Source: Halomonas sp. LBP4 (lineage in GTDB: Bacteria; Pseudomonadota; Gammaproteobacteria; Pseudomonadales; Halomonadaceae). Taken from it: DNA of 64,000 nucleotides. Position 1 is the stretch's first letter, and the number at the start of each line of letters is the position of its first letter. The notes below the pieces were generated by a model. It was not told the DNA's origin. It ran no database searches and was given only the letters and a program-made list of their open reading frames with translations. Shown here one piece after another: positions 50,650-63,288 of this stretch. Both the position numbers and the translations under genes were made by a program. The stretch covers positions 338,641 through 402,640 of the forward strand of contig NZ_PDOG01000004.1 of the NCBI RefSeq assembly GCF_003202205.1, read 5' to 3'.

Positions 50650-51972
50650 GTGCGCCTCTGGAGCCGTGAACTCTGGCGCCTGGGCCTGCTCGCCGGCCTC
50701 GGCGCCCTGGCAGGCTGGCCGCTCTCGGCCCCCGGGCTCGGTCTCGCCGTCGGCCTGGCCCTCTGCCTGCTCCACCACCTGCGCCGACTGCATGCCCTGC
50801 ACGCCTGGCTGACCCACAATCCCCAGGCCGAGCCCCCCGCCGCCGGTGGCCTGTGGGGCGAGCTGTTCGACCGCCTCTACCGCTACCAGAAGGGCCAGCG
50901 CCTCACCCAGAGCCGGCTGCGCAGCACCCTCAAGCGCATCCAGGAATCCTCCGAGGCGATGCGCGACAGCGTGGTGATGCTCGACCGCCACGGCGACCTG
51001 GAGTGGTGGAACAGCGCTGCCGCGCGGATGCTCGGCCTGCAGGCCGCCCACGACCGCGGGCAGCACGTCACCAACCTGATCCGCGACCCGCGCTTCGTCG
51101 CCTACTTCAATGCCCGCGACTACCGCGACCCCCTGACCCTGCCCTCGCCCATCGACGAGCGGCTGATCCTGCAGTTCCAGATCACCCTCTACGGTGACGA
51201 CGAGCGCCTGCTGATGGCCCGCGACATCACCCGCCTGCATCGCCTGGAACAGATGCGCCGCGACTTCGTGGCCAACGTCTCCCATGAGCTGCGCACGCCG
51301 CTGACCGTGCTGGCCGGCTACCTGGAGACCTTTTCGAGCTACGTTGCCGAGAACGGCGCCGACCGGTTGCCGCCGCGTTTCGCCCGCGGTCTTTCCCAGA
51401 TGCAGGAGCAGACCACGCGCATGCAGAACCTGGTCAACGACCTGCTGCTGCTCTCGCGGCTGGAGATCGACCAGGGGGGCGACGACCACACGCCGCTGGC
51501 CATGGACGCACTGCTGGAGAGCGTGCGCCGCGATGCCGAGGCGCTCTCCGCCGGGCGCCAGCGGATCACGGTGGAGGTCGAGGAAGCCCGGCGGCTGATC
51601 GGCAGCGAGCAGGAGATCCGCAGCGCGATCTCCAACCTCGCCTTCAACGCCGTGCGCTACACCCCCCAGGGTTGCCAGGTCACCCTGCGCTGGAAGCCCC
51701 ATCCCCAGGGCGCCTGCGTGGAGGTGGAGGACGACGGCGACGGCATCGACCCCGTGCACATCCCCCGGCTCACCGAGCGCTTCTACCGGGTCGACAAGGG
51801 GCGCAGCGCCGCCACCGGCGGTACCGGCCTGGGCCTGGCCATCGTCAAGCACGTGCTGCTGCGCCACGACGCCCGCCTGGAGATCGAGTCCCGTCCCGGC
51901 CGGGGCGCACGGTTCCGCTGTGTCTATCCAGCCGCCCGCCTGGCCGCGCCCGAGTCCGTCGCCTCGGCCTGA
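50650..51972 (+). CDS. phoR: Phosphate regulon sensor kinase PhoR
   Basis: A 440-residue sensor with two N-terminal helices (about 10-45), a PAS domain (about 100-200, VVMLDRHGDLEWWNSAAARM) and a HisKA/HATPase core: His212 in VANVSHELRTPLTV, NLAFNAVRYTPQG, DDGDGIDP and GGTGLGLAIVKHVL. The GTG at 50650 lies one base past the phoB stop, giving tight coupling. No Pst genes lie in the window. Confidence 0.95.
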   Translation: MRLWSRELWRLGLLAGLGALAGWPLSAPGLGLAVGLALCLLHHLRRLHALHAWLTHNPQAEPPAAGGLWGELFDRLYRYQKGQRLTQSRLRSTLKRIQESSEAMRDSVVMLDRHGDLEWWNSAAARMLGLQAAHDRGQHVTNLIRDPRFVAYFNARDYRDPLTLPSPIDERLILQFQITLYGDDERLLMARDITRLHRLEQMRRDFVANVSHELRTPLTVLAGYLETFSSYVAENGADRLPPRFARGLSQMQEQTTRMQNLVNDLLLLSRLEIDQGGDDHTPLAMDALLESVRRDAEALSAGRQRITVEVEEARRLIGSEQEIRSAISNLAFNAVRYTPQGCQVTLRWKPHPQGACVEVEDDGDGIDPVHIPRLTERFYRVDKGRSAATGGTGLGLAIVKHVLLRHDARLEIESRPGRGARFRCVYPAARLAAPESVASA

Positions 51973-51974
51973 GC

Positions 51975-52147
51975 CTTTCGCGCATGGATTTCCAGACGTC
52001 AAAGGGTGTAAAGCATCCGGGCTCGTATCCCCTCGAATGAGTAGCCCCGGCTTCACGGTTCTTATCCTTGGCCAGGCGGTTAATGGCTTCGGTGAAGGCG
52101 TTGGTGATTCTGACCTCGGTAGCGAAAGAGGCCAGGATCTCTGGCTG
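51975..52147 (-). pseudogene. Degenerate ISL3-type transposase C-terminal remnant
   Basis: The minus-strand frame reads PEILASFATEVRITNAFTEA, then INRLAKDKNREAG and SRGYE. This resembles the ISL3-family C-terminus, where a VTNAYTEALN-like segment is followed by NRxGRGYSFE. It is short, lacks the catalytic core and has drifted. It sits directly beside merR, consistent with transposon-borne arrival of the mercury genes. Confidence 0.5.
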
Positions 52148-52175
52148 AGTCGTTTATCGACTCACTGCCGATGGG

Positions 52176-52610
52176 TTACGCCCTTGGATCCCCCGCCTCG
52201 CCGAGACCTTCATGCAATGACGCAATCAGTGGGCAGGTGATGTTGCCTTCCTCTCTGTGGCAGCGGTGTACCATCTCGTCCAGCACCTGCTCGATACGCT
52301 GGAGACCTTCGATCTTCTTTCGCACATCCTCCAACTTGTGCTCGGCCAGGGTGCTGGCTTCCTGGCAATGGGTGCCATCCTCCAGGCGCAGCAACTCGGC
52401 CACCTCGTTGAGGCTGAAGCCCAACCGCTGCGCGGTTTTCACGAAGGTCAGGCGCGACACCTCGGCGGTACCGTAACGGCGGATACTGCCGTAGGGCCGG
52501 GCTGGCTCCGGCAGTAGCCCCCGACGCTGGTAATACCGGATTGTCTCGACATGCACGTTAGCCGCCTTGGCCAGGCCGCCGATGGTCAGAGAGTTCAATT
52601 CATTCTGCAT
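52176..52610 (-). CDS. merR: Mercuric-ion-responsive regulator MerR
   Basis: A 144-residue regulator with N-terminal winged helix ([39 protein letters not shown]) and the long dimer helix. The three Hg(II)-binding cysteines fall at residues 82, 117 and 126, identical in position to Tn501/Tn21 MerR. It is divergent from merT across a mer-type promoter with the typical 19-base spacer. Confidence 0.95.
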   Translation of the reverse strand: MQNELNSLTIGGLAKAANVHVETIRYYQRRGLLPEPARPYGSIRRYGTAEVSRLTFVKTAQRLGFSLNEVAELLRLEDGTHCQEASTLAEHKLEDVRKKIEGLQRIEQVLDEMVHRCHREEGNITCPLIASLHEGLGEAGDPRA

Positions 52611-52615
52611 GCGCC

Positions 52616-52646
52616 TTGACTCCGTATCTGACTACGGAAGTAACCT
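52616..52646 (+). promoter_or_regulatory. mer promoter/operator with 19-base spacer
   Basis: TTGACT (52616-52621) and TAACCT (52641-52646) are separated by 19 bases holding the dyad CCGTA-TCTGAC-TACGG. This overlong spacer is the hallmark of MerR-controlled promoters, where Hg-MerR untwists the DNA. It drives merTFA, and MerR transcription starts divergently. Confidence 0.93.
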
Positions 52647-52683
52647 TATCTCAGTGAACAAGGTCATGAAAGGTGCAAGCGCA

Positions 52684-53034
52684 ATGTCAACATCGAAATC
52701 GGGGCGGGGCCCCTTGGCCGCCGGAGGGATCGCGGCCCTCCTGGCCTCGGCCTGCTGTCTCGGCCCGCTGGTGCTGATCATGCTGGGCGTTTCCGGCGCC
52801 TGGATCGGCAACCTTGCTGCCCTGGAACCGTATCGCCCGCTCTTCATTGGCGTGGCGCTGGTGGCACTGTTCTTCGCCTGGCGACGGATCTTCCGGCCAG
52901 TGGAAAAGTGCCAGCCGGGTGAGCTTTGTGCCGTGCCACGCGTCAGGACGGGCTACAAGGTCATGTTCTGGATCGTGTCGCTACTGGTACTGACCGCGCT
53001 CGTCTTTCCCTACACCTTGCCGTGGTTCTATTGA
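52684..53034 (+). CDS. merT: Mercuric ion transporter MerT
   Basis: A 116-residue inner-membrane protein with three helices. Cys24-Cys25 (LASACCLGPLVL) lie in the first helix, and a second pair is in the cytoplasmic loop (EKCQPGELCAVP). It carries Hg(II) inward to MerA. Normally it receives Hg from periplasmic MerP, but no merP gene is present here. An upstream in-frame ATG at 52666 is less likely. Confidence 0.94.
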   Translation: MSTSKSGRGPLAAGGIAALLASACCLGPLVLIMLGVSGAWIGNLAALEPYRPLFIGVALVALFFAWRRIFRPVEKCQPGELCAVPRVRTGYKVMFWIVSLLVLTALVFPYTLPWFY

Positions 53035-53079
53035 GAGGAGGTTCCCCATGACAACAGCGGAAGCGGATCAGGAGTGACC

Positions 53080-54745
<1,666 letters not shown>

Positions 54746-54763
54746 ACCATATGAGCGCGACCG

Positions 54764-54784
54764 TGGTGCCGCATGGCGGCACCA
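54764..54784 (+). terminator. Hairpin after merA
   Basis: A nine-base perfect stem (TGGTGCCGC / GCGGCACCA) with loop ATG lies 18 bases past the merA stop. It lacks a strong T-run and is likely the end of the mer transcript. Confidence 0.5.
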
Positions 54785-54815
54785 CCGGTTTGGTGAAGTA
54801 CCTGTAATCTAGCAA

Positions 54816-55037
54816 GTGAGCATATTGAGCCAGCCATCATCCACCCAGGATGCCTCGATGGCGTCCCGGGCGAGCCGATCCTCGCTCAACCGCCACTACT
54901 GGATGCCGTTCAGCGCCAACCGTGACTTCCAAGCCCATCCGCGGGTGATCACCGGCGCCGAGGGCCGCTACTTCATCGACGACCGCGGGCGGCGGCTCTT
55001 CGATGCCGTGGCCACCACGTTGGACGCGCTGGCGTGA
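54816..55037 (+). pseudogene. Truncated omega-amino-acid:pyruvate transaminase (N-terminal piece)
   Basis: From a GTG start, about 66 residues match the N-terminus of class III beta-alanine:pyruvate transaminases: LNRHYWMPFSANRDFQAHPR, then AEGRYFIDDRGRRLFDAVA. The frame then runs into unrelated sequence and stops at 55037; the PLP-binding domain is missing. It would have converted beta-alanine from the adjacent pyrimidine-degradation operon to malonate semialdehyde. 55038-55279 holds no other recognisable gene. Confidence 0.8.
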
Positions 55038-55279
55038 CAGCGAGGCGGGGAACGCAGTCGATGCCCATCGTTCCCCACCCGTTCAACGCTGAAAGTACGT
55101 GCGGTTCGTATGATCCAGGGCAGTAGACGCCCCCGCTGTCGCTGTGGTGCCTACTTGTGTATGATCCGAGTATAGGCTTGTTTTTTATCGATTTTCCGAA
55201 AGAGCACATGGTTTGCCATGCGTAGGCGATCGGAGCGGATCGCCAGAGAAACACGGGATGGCTGCAAGGTACCCCCCAG

Positions 55280-55900
55280 ATGGCAAGAAAACAGGATGAA
55301 ATAAGGCGCCACAATCGGGGGAAAATCTTGCTTGCCGCCGAGCGCGTCTTCGCCGAGAGAGGCTACGCCGGGGCCTCGATGGGCGATATCGCCAGACTGG
55401 CCGAACTTCCCAAATCCAACGTGCACTACTACTTCGCCACCAAGGAAGTGCTCTATCGCGAGGTGCTGCTGGAGCTGCTGGAGGTCTGGAAGCAGGATGC
55501 GCTGTGCTTTGAACTCTACGACGACCCACGCATCGTGCTCTCGACCTATATCCGCGCCAAGATGATGCACTCCCGCAATCGCGCCCACGGCTCCAAGGTG
55601 TGGGCGGCAGAGGTGATGCAGGGTGCCCCGATCCTGCAGGAGCACCTGCGCGACAACCTCTACGAGTGGGCCAAGCTCAAGGAAGCCAAGATCCGCGAGT
55701 GGATCGAGGCGGGCGCGATCCTGCCGGTGGAGCCCTCCCATCTGCTCTACATGATCTGGGCCTCGACCCAGCACTACGCCGACTTCGATCACCAGATCGC
55801 CCTGCTCAACGACGACCGCCCCCTCGATGACATGCAGTTCGAGAAGGCGGTCCAGTCGGTGATCTCGGTGATACTGCGCGGTATCGGCCTGACCCCCTAG
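55280..55900 (+). CDS. rutR: TetR-family regulator, RutR-like
   Basis: A 206-residue TetR regulator: helix-turn-helix RVFAERGYAGASMGDIARLA followed by ELPKSNVHYYFATKEVLY, then a C-terminal ligand domain of the RutR type (NRAHGSKVWAAEVMQGAPIL, YMIWASTQHYADFDHQI). RutR senses uracil/thymine and controls pyrimidine degradation. It is convergent with the pre/hyd operon that it most likely controls. The ligand is inferred from context and similarity. Confidence 0.85.
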   Translation: MARKQDEIRRHNRGKILLAAERVFAERGYAGASMGDIARLAELPKSNVHYYFATKEVLYREVLLELLEVWKQDALCFELYDDPRIVLSTYIRAKMMHSRNRAHGSKVWAAEVMQGAPILQEHLRDNLYEWAKLKEAKIREWIEAGAILPVEPSHLLYMIWASTQHYADFDHQIALLNDDRPLDDMQFEKAVQSVISVILRGIGLTP

Positions 55901-56023
55901 CAGCTGATTCGTTAAATAGCTCGCTATTCGCCTCATCAGATCGATAAACTTGACTCGAAATCCGTATTTCTCGCGACGATCGGTCAAGTCCGACAGGCTG
56001 CTGGGCGACGAGATCCGGTGTCG

Positions 56024-57340
56024 TCAGCCGGCCTGGCGGAAGGGATTGCGCGGGTCCTGATCCCAGCTCAGGTAGGGCTTGCCGGTTTCCTGGGGCAGCA
56101 TGGTGATGCAGTCCTGCACCGGGCAGGTGATCTGGCACAGGTTGCAGCCCACGCACTCCTCCTCGATCACCTCGTAGCGCCGTGCCCCGCCGGCGTCGAC
56201 CAGCTTGGCGATCGACTGGTGCGAGGTGTCCTCGCAGGCGATGTAGCAGCGACCGCACTGGATGCACGTGTCCTGGTCGATGTGGGCGATGGTCTGGAAG
56301 TTCATGTCGAGGTGCTTCCAGTCGGTGGTGTTGGCCACCGCCCTGCCGGAGAACGCCTCGATCGAGCGGTAGCCCTTCTCGGCCATCCAGCGCGACAGCC
56401 CGTCCTTCATCTCCTCGACGATGCGAAAGCCGTGCAGCATGGCGGCGGTGCACACCTGCACGCTGCCGGCGCCGAGCGCCACGAACTCCGCGGCATCGCG
56501 CCAGTTGGAGATGCCGCCGATGCCCGAGATCGGCAGGTCGCGGGTGGGGGCATCGCGGGCGATCTCGGCGACCATGTTCAGCGCGATGGGCTTGACCGCG
56601 CTGCCGCAGTAGCCGCCGTGGGTGCTCTGGCCGCCCACGGTGGGCCTGGCGACCATGGCGTCGAGGTCGAGGCTGGTGATCGAGTTGATGGTATTGATCA
56701 GCGACACCGCATCGGCCCCGCCGCGCAGGGCGGCCTGGGCGGCCACACGAATGTCGGTGATGTTGGGGGTCAGCTTGACGATCACCGGCTTGGCGTAATA
56801 CTGCTTGCACCAGCGGGCGACCTGCTCGATCAGGTCGGGATTCTGGCCCACCGCGGCGCCCATGCCACGCTCGGGCATGCCGTGGGGACAGCCCAGGTTG
56901 AGCTCGATGCCGTCGGCCCCGGTGGCCTCCACCAGCGGCAGGATATGCTGCCACGCGGCCTCTTCACACGGGACCATGATCGACACGATCAGCGCGCGGT
57001 CCGGCCACGCCTGCTTGACCGCGGTGATCTCGCGCAGGTTGACCGCGAGCGAACGGTCGGTGATCAGCTCGATGTTGTTGAAGCCGAGCACCTCGCGGTT
57101 CCTGCCGAAGTGCGCCGAGTAGCGCGACGAGACGTTGACCGCGGGCGGATCCTCGCCGAGGGTCTTCCACACCACGCCGCCCCAGCCCGCCTCATAGGCG
57201 CGCACCACGTTGTAGGCCTTGTCGGTGGGGGGTGCCGAGGCCAGCCAGAAGGGGTTGGGGGCCTTGATACCGACGAAGTCGATGGAAAGATCGACGCCAT
57301 TGACGAGCCCGGTGTCGGGCCCTTGGGGAAGAGTCGTCAT
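56024..57340 (-). CDS. preA: NAD-dependent dihydropyrimidine dehydrogenase, PreA subunit
   Basis: Catalytic subunit that reduces uracil/thymine to the 5,6-dihydro form. The 438-residue FMN barrel (LSIDFVGIKAPNPFWLASAP, ELNLGCPHGMPERGMG, GIGGISNWRDAAEFVALGAG) carries a C-terminal ferredoxin domain with two [4Fe-4S] motifs, CIQCGRCYIAC and CVGCNLCQITCPVQDC. Its ATG overlaps the preT stop by four bases, so the two subunits are coupled. Confidence 0.93.
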   Translation of the reverse strand: MTTLPQGPDTGLVNGVDLSIDFVGIKAPNPFWLASAPPTDKAYNVVRAYEAGWGGVVWKTLGEDPPAVNVSSRYSAHFGRNREVLGFNNIELITDRSLAVNLREITAVKQAWPDRALIVSIMVPCEEAAWQHILPLVEATGADGIELNLGCPHGMPERGMGAAVGQNPDLIEQVARWCKQYYAKPVIVKLTPNITDIRVAAQAALRGGADAVSLINTINSITSLDLDAMVARPTVGGQSTHGGYCGSAVKPIALNMVAEIARDAPTRDLPISGIGGISNWRDAAEFVALGAGSVQVCTAAMLHGFRIVEEMKDGLSRWMAEKGYRSIEAFSGRAVANTTDWKHLDMNFQTIAHIDQDTCIQCGRCYIACEDTSHQSIAKLVDAGGARRYEVIEEECVGCNLCQITCPVQDCITMLPQETGKPYLSWDQDPRNPFRQAG

Positions 57341-58728
57341 GCGGCCTCCTGCTTGGCCAAGAGATCCTGGTGGATGGCATGGGCGGCGAGCTTGCCGTGC
57401 TGCACGGCCTGAACGGTGAGGTCCTGGCCGGGGGCCACGCAGTCGCCGCCGGCATAGACCCCCGGCAGCGAAGTGCGAAACGCCTCGTCGACCCGGATGC
57501 GCTCGCCGTCGCGGGCCAGCTCGCCGGCCGCCGGGTCGCTGAGGCTGTCGCCGTCGAAGCCCTGGCCGATGGCCCTGAACACGGCGTCGGCGGCGACCTC
57601 GAAGGTCTCGCCGGTACCGACCAGCCGTCCATCGGCGGCGCGGGTCTTCTCGAAGCGCATGCCGGCCACGCGCCCCCCGGCGTCGAGCAGCACTTCCACT
57701 GGCTTCGCCCAGGTCACCATGCGCACCCCGTTGGCCCTGGCGATCTCCTGCTCGTGGCCAGTGGCCGACATGGCCTCCACACCGCGGCGATAGACCAGGG
57801 CCACCTCGTCGGCACCCAACCGGGCCATCTGCGTCGCCATGTCGATGGCGGTGTTGCCGGCACCGATCACCACGCAGCGCCGGGCCAGTGGCAGCCGGGT
57901 CAGGTCGTCGGCCTGGCGCAACTCCTTGATATAATCCACCGCCGGCGCAAGGCCCGGGGCCTCCTCGCCGGTCAGCCCCAGCCGACGGCTGGTGCCCAGG
58001 CCGAGGCCCAGAAACACGCTGTCGTAGTCGGTGTGCAGTCGCGCCAGGCTCAGGTTATGGCCCAGCCGTTGACCATGACGGATCTCGATGCCACCGATCT
58101 CGAGCAGGAATTCCACCTCCTTGCGGGCGAAGTCATCGGTCATCTTGTAGCGGGCGATGCCGTACTCGTTGAGGCCACCGGGCTTGGCCTCGGCCTCGAA
58201 GATGGTCACCCGGTGGCCGAACATCGCCAGTCGGTGGGCACAGGCCAGGCCTGCCGGGCCGGCACCGACCACCGCCACATGGCGGCCGCTGTCGGCGGCG
58301 CGCTCGAACGGATGCGCGTCGAACTGCATATGGTCGGTGGCGTGGCGCTGCAGCAGGCCGATCAGTACCGGTTGGCACTCGGCGTCATGGTTGCGCACGC
58401 AGCTCCGCTCGCAGAGGATCTCGGTGGGACAGACCCGGGCGCAGCTGCCGCCGAGGATGTTCTGCTCGAGGATGGTGTGTGCGGCGCCATTGATATTGTG
58501 CTCGCTGATCTGGCGGATGAAGCGCGGGATATCGATGTCCGACGGGCAGGCCTCGATGCAGGGGGCGTCGTAGCAGTACAGGCAGCGCTCACTCTCGATG
58601 ATTGCCTGGCGCTGGGTCAGCGGTGGATGCAGGTCGCTGAAATTGTCATCCAGCGCCTGGGGTGACATACCCGGGCGATCGGCGAGAGCATCGCCGACCC
58701 GGGGCAGATGGGTCAGGTCGTGATTCAC
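57337..58728 (-). CDS. preT: NAD-dependent dihydropyrimidine dehydrogenase, PreT subunit
   Basis: The 463-residue electron-transfer subunit, GltD-like. The N-terminal iron-sulfur domain has CLYCYDAPCIEACPSDIDIP and GSCARVCPTEILCERSC, the FAD motif is HVAVVGAGPAGLACAHRL, and the NAD motif CVVIGAGNTAIDMATQMA. It closes with VYAGGDCVAPGQDLTVQA. It delivers NADH electrons to PreA. Third gene of the four-gene operon. Confidence 0.93.
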   Translation of the reverse strand: MNHDLTHLPRVGDALADRPGMSPQALDDNFSDLHPPLTQRQAIIESERCLYCYDAPCIEACPSDIDIPRFIRQISEHNINGAAHTILEQNILGGSCARVCPTEILCERSCVRNHDAECQPVLIGLLQRHATDHMQFDAHPFERAADSGRHVAVVGAGPAGLACAHRLAMFGHRVTIFEAEAKPGGLNEYGIARYKMTDDFARKEVEFLLEIGGIEIRHGQRLGHNLSLARLHTDYDSVFLGLGLGTSRRLGLTGEEAPGLAPAVDYIKELRQADDLTRLPLARRCVVIGAGNTAIDMATQMARLGADEVALVYRRGVEAMSATGHEQEIARANGVRMVTWAKPVEVLLDAGGRVAGMRFEKTRAADGRLVGTGETFEVAADAVFRAIGQGFDGDSLSDPAAGELARDGERIRVDEAFRTSLPGVYAGGDCVAPGQDLTVQAVQHGKLAAHAIHQDLLAKQEAA

Positions 58729-58777
58729 GGTGGTTACCTCGTTGTTGTTGTGGGCCTGTCAGGGGCCGGCTATGCGT

Positions 58778-60256
<1,479 letters not shown>

Positions 60257-60268
60257 CTAGCCGTCGAG

Positions 60269-61135
60269 TCATTCCCCGTCGGTCAGGCGCGCATAGGCCT
60301 CCGGCCGTCGGTCGCGGAAGAACTGCCAGTTGTTGCGCACCTCGCGGACCATCTCGAGGTCGATCTCGTGAATCAGCAGTTCGTCGTCCTTGTCGCTGGC
60401 CTGGGCCTCGATCTGGCCGCGGGGATTGACGATGTAGCTCGAGCCGTAGAATTCGCCGATGTTCCAGGGGGCCTCGGTGCCGACGCGGTTGATGGCGGCG
60501 ATGAAGCAGCCGTTGGCGGCGGCCGAGGCGGGCTGTTCGAGTTCCCACAGGTATTGGGAGAGCCCTGCCACCGTCGCCGAGGGGTTGAAGATCACCTCGG
60601 CACCGTTGAGGGCCAGGGCACGCCAGCCCTCGGGGAAGTGGCGGTCGTAGCAGATATAGACGCCGAGCTTGCCGTAGGCGGTGTCGAATACCGGCCACTC
60701 GGACCTGCCGGGCTTGAAGTAGAACTTCTCCCAGAAGCCGGCGACCTGGGGGATATGGGTCTTGTGGTACTTGCCCAGGTAGCTGCCGTCGGCATCGAAC
60801 ACCGCGGCGGTGTTGTAGTAGACGCCGGTCACCGTCTCCTCGTAGATCGGCACGATCATTACCATGCGGTGCTCGGCGGCGAGCTTTTGCATCATCCGGC
60901 AGGTCGGGCCCTCGGGCACGCGCTCGGCGGCGGCGTACCACTTGGGGTCCTGGCTGGGACAGAAATAGGGCTGGTTGAAGACTTCCTGGAAGCACAGCAC
61001 CTGTACACCGGCATCGGCGGCCCGCTGGATCAGCGGCAGGTGGGCCTCGTTCATGGCATCGCGAATCGCCTCCGGCTCAAGGTCGGTACTGGCCTTGAGA
61101 CCCATCTGGATCAGGCCGATTTTCATCTTCTGCAT
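60269..61135 (-). CDS. N-carbamoyl-beta-alanine amidohydrolase (beta-ureidopropionase, nitrilase superfamily)
   Basis: Final step of the reductive pyrimidine route here: N-carbamoyl-beta-alanine to beta-alanine, CO2 and ammonia. The 288-residue nitrilase-fold enzyme has Glu51 (CFQEVFNQPYF), Lys in YLGKYHKTHIPQ and Cys in VYICYDRHFPEGWRA, the complete Glu-Lys-Cys set. It is of the nitrilase type rather than the zinc M20 type. First gene of the operon, reading away from the divergent permease gene. Confidence 0.9.
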   Translation of the reverse strand: MQKMKIGLIQMGLKASTDLEPEAIRDAMNEAHLPLIQRAADAGVQVLCFQEVFNQPYFCPSQDPKWYAAAERVPEGPTCRMMQKLAAEHRMVMIVPIYEETVTGVYYNTAAVFDADGSYLGKYHKTHIPQVAGFWEKFYFKPGRSEWPVFDTAYGKLGVYICYDRHFPEGWRALALNGAEVIFNPSATVAGLSQYLWELEQPASAAANGCFIAAINRVGTEAPWNIGEFYGSSYIVNPRGQIEAQASDKDDELLIHEIDLEMVREVRNNWQFFRDRRPEAYARLTDGE

Positions 61136-61754
61136 GGTGACTCACCCGAATCGTAGTTGTTGTCGGACCCATGAGGACCGGAAGGTGGACCTCACGAACC
61201 CCTGATGGAACGGCTGGGCTAAAAAAAGCTGTCTAGTGAGACAGCTTTTTGAAACTAGACCCTTGCCGGGGACTCCTGCAAGTCATTTTTTTCCTTTCGC
61301 TATACTTTACTTCAAGCCATTGTATTAAAAGATAAATTCTGGATTTCTGCGGTCCCCTTCACCAAGCGGGTGAGCGGCTGCACCAGCATGAAGCCCTGTC
61401 AAATGCTCCATAAATCAAAATAAAAACATATAGTTAAACAAAATAACCGGCGGTTTTACTTAGACGGCTAACAGATCTTGAACCATGATGAAAACTGACT
61501 AGCCTGTCATGAAGCGTGAAAACATCCACGGTATCGGGAACCGTCATGGAGGCCTTACGGCCTTCTAAATTGCTGTCGATATCGTCAGTTTTTTCTGGAA
61601 ATCATCGAGTTGCTGCCCATGCCCGAAGGAAGAGCGAAGGGTACCGTGACGCCCTGGCTTCGCCTTGGCAGCAATTGGGCACGCTTATTGCCTCGCGTTT
61701 GGCACGGTCGCCAGCCAGGCATGGTGAAATCATCCAGTGACGAGGAGAACAACA
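61136..61754. other. Divergent intergenic region of the pyrimidine locus
   Basis: Over 600 bases, markedly AT-richer than its surroundings from about 61300 to 61500, with no supported gene. It must hold the promoters of the hydrolase-hydA-preTA operon and the permease. Palindromes are at 61223-61250 and an imperfect TGACTAGCCTGTCA at 61497-61510. Confidence 0.6.
61223..61250. promoter_or_regulatory. Perfect palindrome, candidate RutR operator or hairpin
   Basis: AAAAAGCTGTCT-AGTG-AGACAGCTTTTT is a perfect 12-base inverted repeat about 90 bases upstream of the operon start. As a TetR-type operator its core is CTGTCT-N4-AGACAG. As RNA it would also form a terminator-like hairpin with T-runs on both strands. 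Position between two divergent starts favours a regulatory role. Confidence 0.5.
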
Positions 61755-63266
61755 ATGACCGCCAAGTCATCGAAGATGTTGGACAAGCAAGGCCTGATCG
61801 AGCTCGAGGAGGGCGATGACATCCGCGACAGCCCGCGCTTCAATGCCGATATCGCCCCGACCAAGGCGCATGAACGCACCTGGTCGAAATGGAACATTGC
61901 CGCCCTGTGGGTGGGAATGTCGATCTGTGTGCCGACCTATACCCTGGGCGGGGTGCTGACCGCCTACTTCGGCCTCAGCGTGGGCGAGGCGCTGTTCGCG
62001 ATCCTGCTCGCCAACGTGATCGTGCTGATCCCCCTGACCCTCAATGCCTTTCCCGGCACCAGGTTCGGCATCCCCTTTCCGGTGGTGCTGCGCTCGTCGT
62101 TCGGCATCCTCGGCTCGAATGTGCCGTGCCTGATCCGGGCGCTGGTCGGCTGCGGCTGGTTCGGCGTACAGACCATGTTCGGGGGCCTGGCCATTCACCT
62201 GCTGCTCTCGGCGATCTTCCCCCCCTGGCGGGCGCTGGGGGGCGTCGGCGAAGTGATCGGCTTCTTCGTCTTCGGGGCCATGAACCTCTACGTGGTGATT
62301 CGCGGCGCCGAATCGATCAAGTGGCTGGAGACGCTGGCGGCCCCGCTGCTGCTGGCGGTGGGTGTCGGCTTGATGTTCTGGGCCTGGCCGCACATGTCGA
62401 TGACCGAGCTGTTGGCGCAGCCACCATCACGCCCCGAGGGGGCGCCGGTCTATGGCTATTTCTTCGCCGGGCTGACCGCCATGGTCGGTTTCTGGGCCAC
62501 GCTGTCGCTGAACATTCCCGATTTCAGCCGCTTCGCCCGAAGCCAGAAGGACCAGATCGTCGGCCAGGTACTGGGCCTGCCGCTGACCATGTTCTTCTTC
62601 GCCGCCCTGGGGGTGGTGATGACCGCCGCCTCGGCGTCGCTGGTGGGCCAGACCGTCGCCGACCCGGTCAACCTGATCGGCATGATCGACAATCCGTTCT
62701 GGGTGAGCATCGCCATGGTCCTGATCATCGTGGCGACCCTGTCCACCAACACGGCGGCCAATATCGTCTCGCCGACCAACGATTTCCAGAACGTGGCGCC
62801 GAAGCTGGTCGACCACACCCGTGGGGTGCTGATCACCGGCCTGGTGGGGGTGCTGCTGATGGGCTACGACCTGCTCCAGAAGGCCGGCATCATCGCCTCC
62901 GGCGTCTCGCTGGAAAGCATGTATTCCAATTGGCTACTGGGGTATTCCAGCCTGCTGGGGCCGATCGCCGGGATCATGGCGGTGGACTATTTCCTGATCA
63001 AGCGCCAGCAGCTCGACGTGCCGAGCCTGTATCGGGATGGGCAGGCCTACCCGGCCGTCAATGTCGCTGGCTTCATCGCCTTCGGCATTCCGGTGACGCT
63101 GACCCTTTTGTCGCTGACCACCGGCACCCTGTACTGGTTCTACGACTACGGCTGGTTCACCGGCTCGATCCTCGGGGCGGTCATCTACTACGTGGCCAGC
63201 CTGTTGCTGTCACCGCTACCGGCCGTCACCGCGGCCACCGGCATCGAGATCGACAAGCTGCCCTGA
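61755..63266 (+). CDS. NCS1-family nucleobase/hydantoin permease
   Basis: A 503-residue, 12-helix inner-membrane symporter of the nucleobase:cation NCS1 family (Mhp1, PucI and yeast FUR-type relatives). Motifs are AALWVGMSICVPTYTLGGVL, GTRFGIPFPVVLRSSFGILG and SLNIPDFSRFARSQKDQIVG, with NIVSPTNDFQNVAP in helix 8. The ATG at 61755 follows GAGGAG. Divergent from the pyrimidine-degradation operon, so it most likely imports uracil, thymine or hydantoin. Confidence 0.9.
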   Translation: MTAKSSKMLDKQGLIELEEGDDIRDSPRFNADIAPTKAHERTWSKWNIAALWVGMSICVPTYTLGGVLTAYFGLSVGEALFAILLANVIVLIPLTLNAFPGTRFGIPFPVVLRSSFGILGSNVPCLIRALVGCGWFGVQTMFGGLAIHLLLSAIFPPWRALGGVGEVIGFFVFGAMNLYVVIRGAESIKWLETLAAPLLLAVGVGLMFWAWPHMSMTELLAQPPSRPEGAPVYGYFFAGLTAMVGFWATLSLNIPDFSRFARSQKDQIVGQVLGLPLTMFFFAALGVVMTAASASLVGQTVADPVNLIGMIDNPFWVSIAMVLIIVATLSTNTAANIVSPTNDFQNVAPKLVDHTRGVLITGLVGVLLMGYDLLQKAGIIASGVSLESMYSNWLLGYSSLLGPIAGIMAVDYFLIKRQQLDVPSLYRDGQAYPAVNVAGFIAFGIPVTLTLLSLTTGTLYWFYDYGWFTGSILGAVIYYVASLLLSPLPAVTAATGIEIDKLP

Positions 63267-63288
63267 CCCCTGGGCCATCGAGCTTCCC

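Noticed and set aside
55108..55170. Two GTATGATCC copies upstream of rutR as a regulatory repeat
   Set aside because: TATGAT is a common -10 box and the flanks do not align; too little to call a motif.
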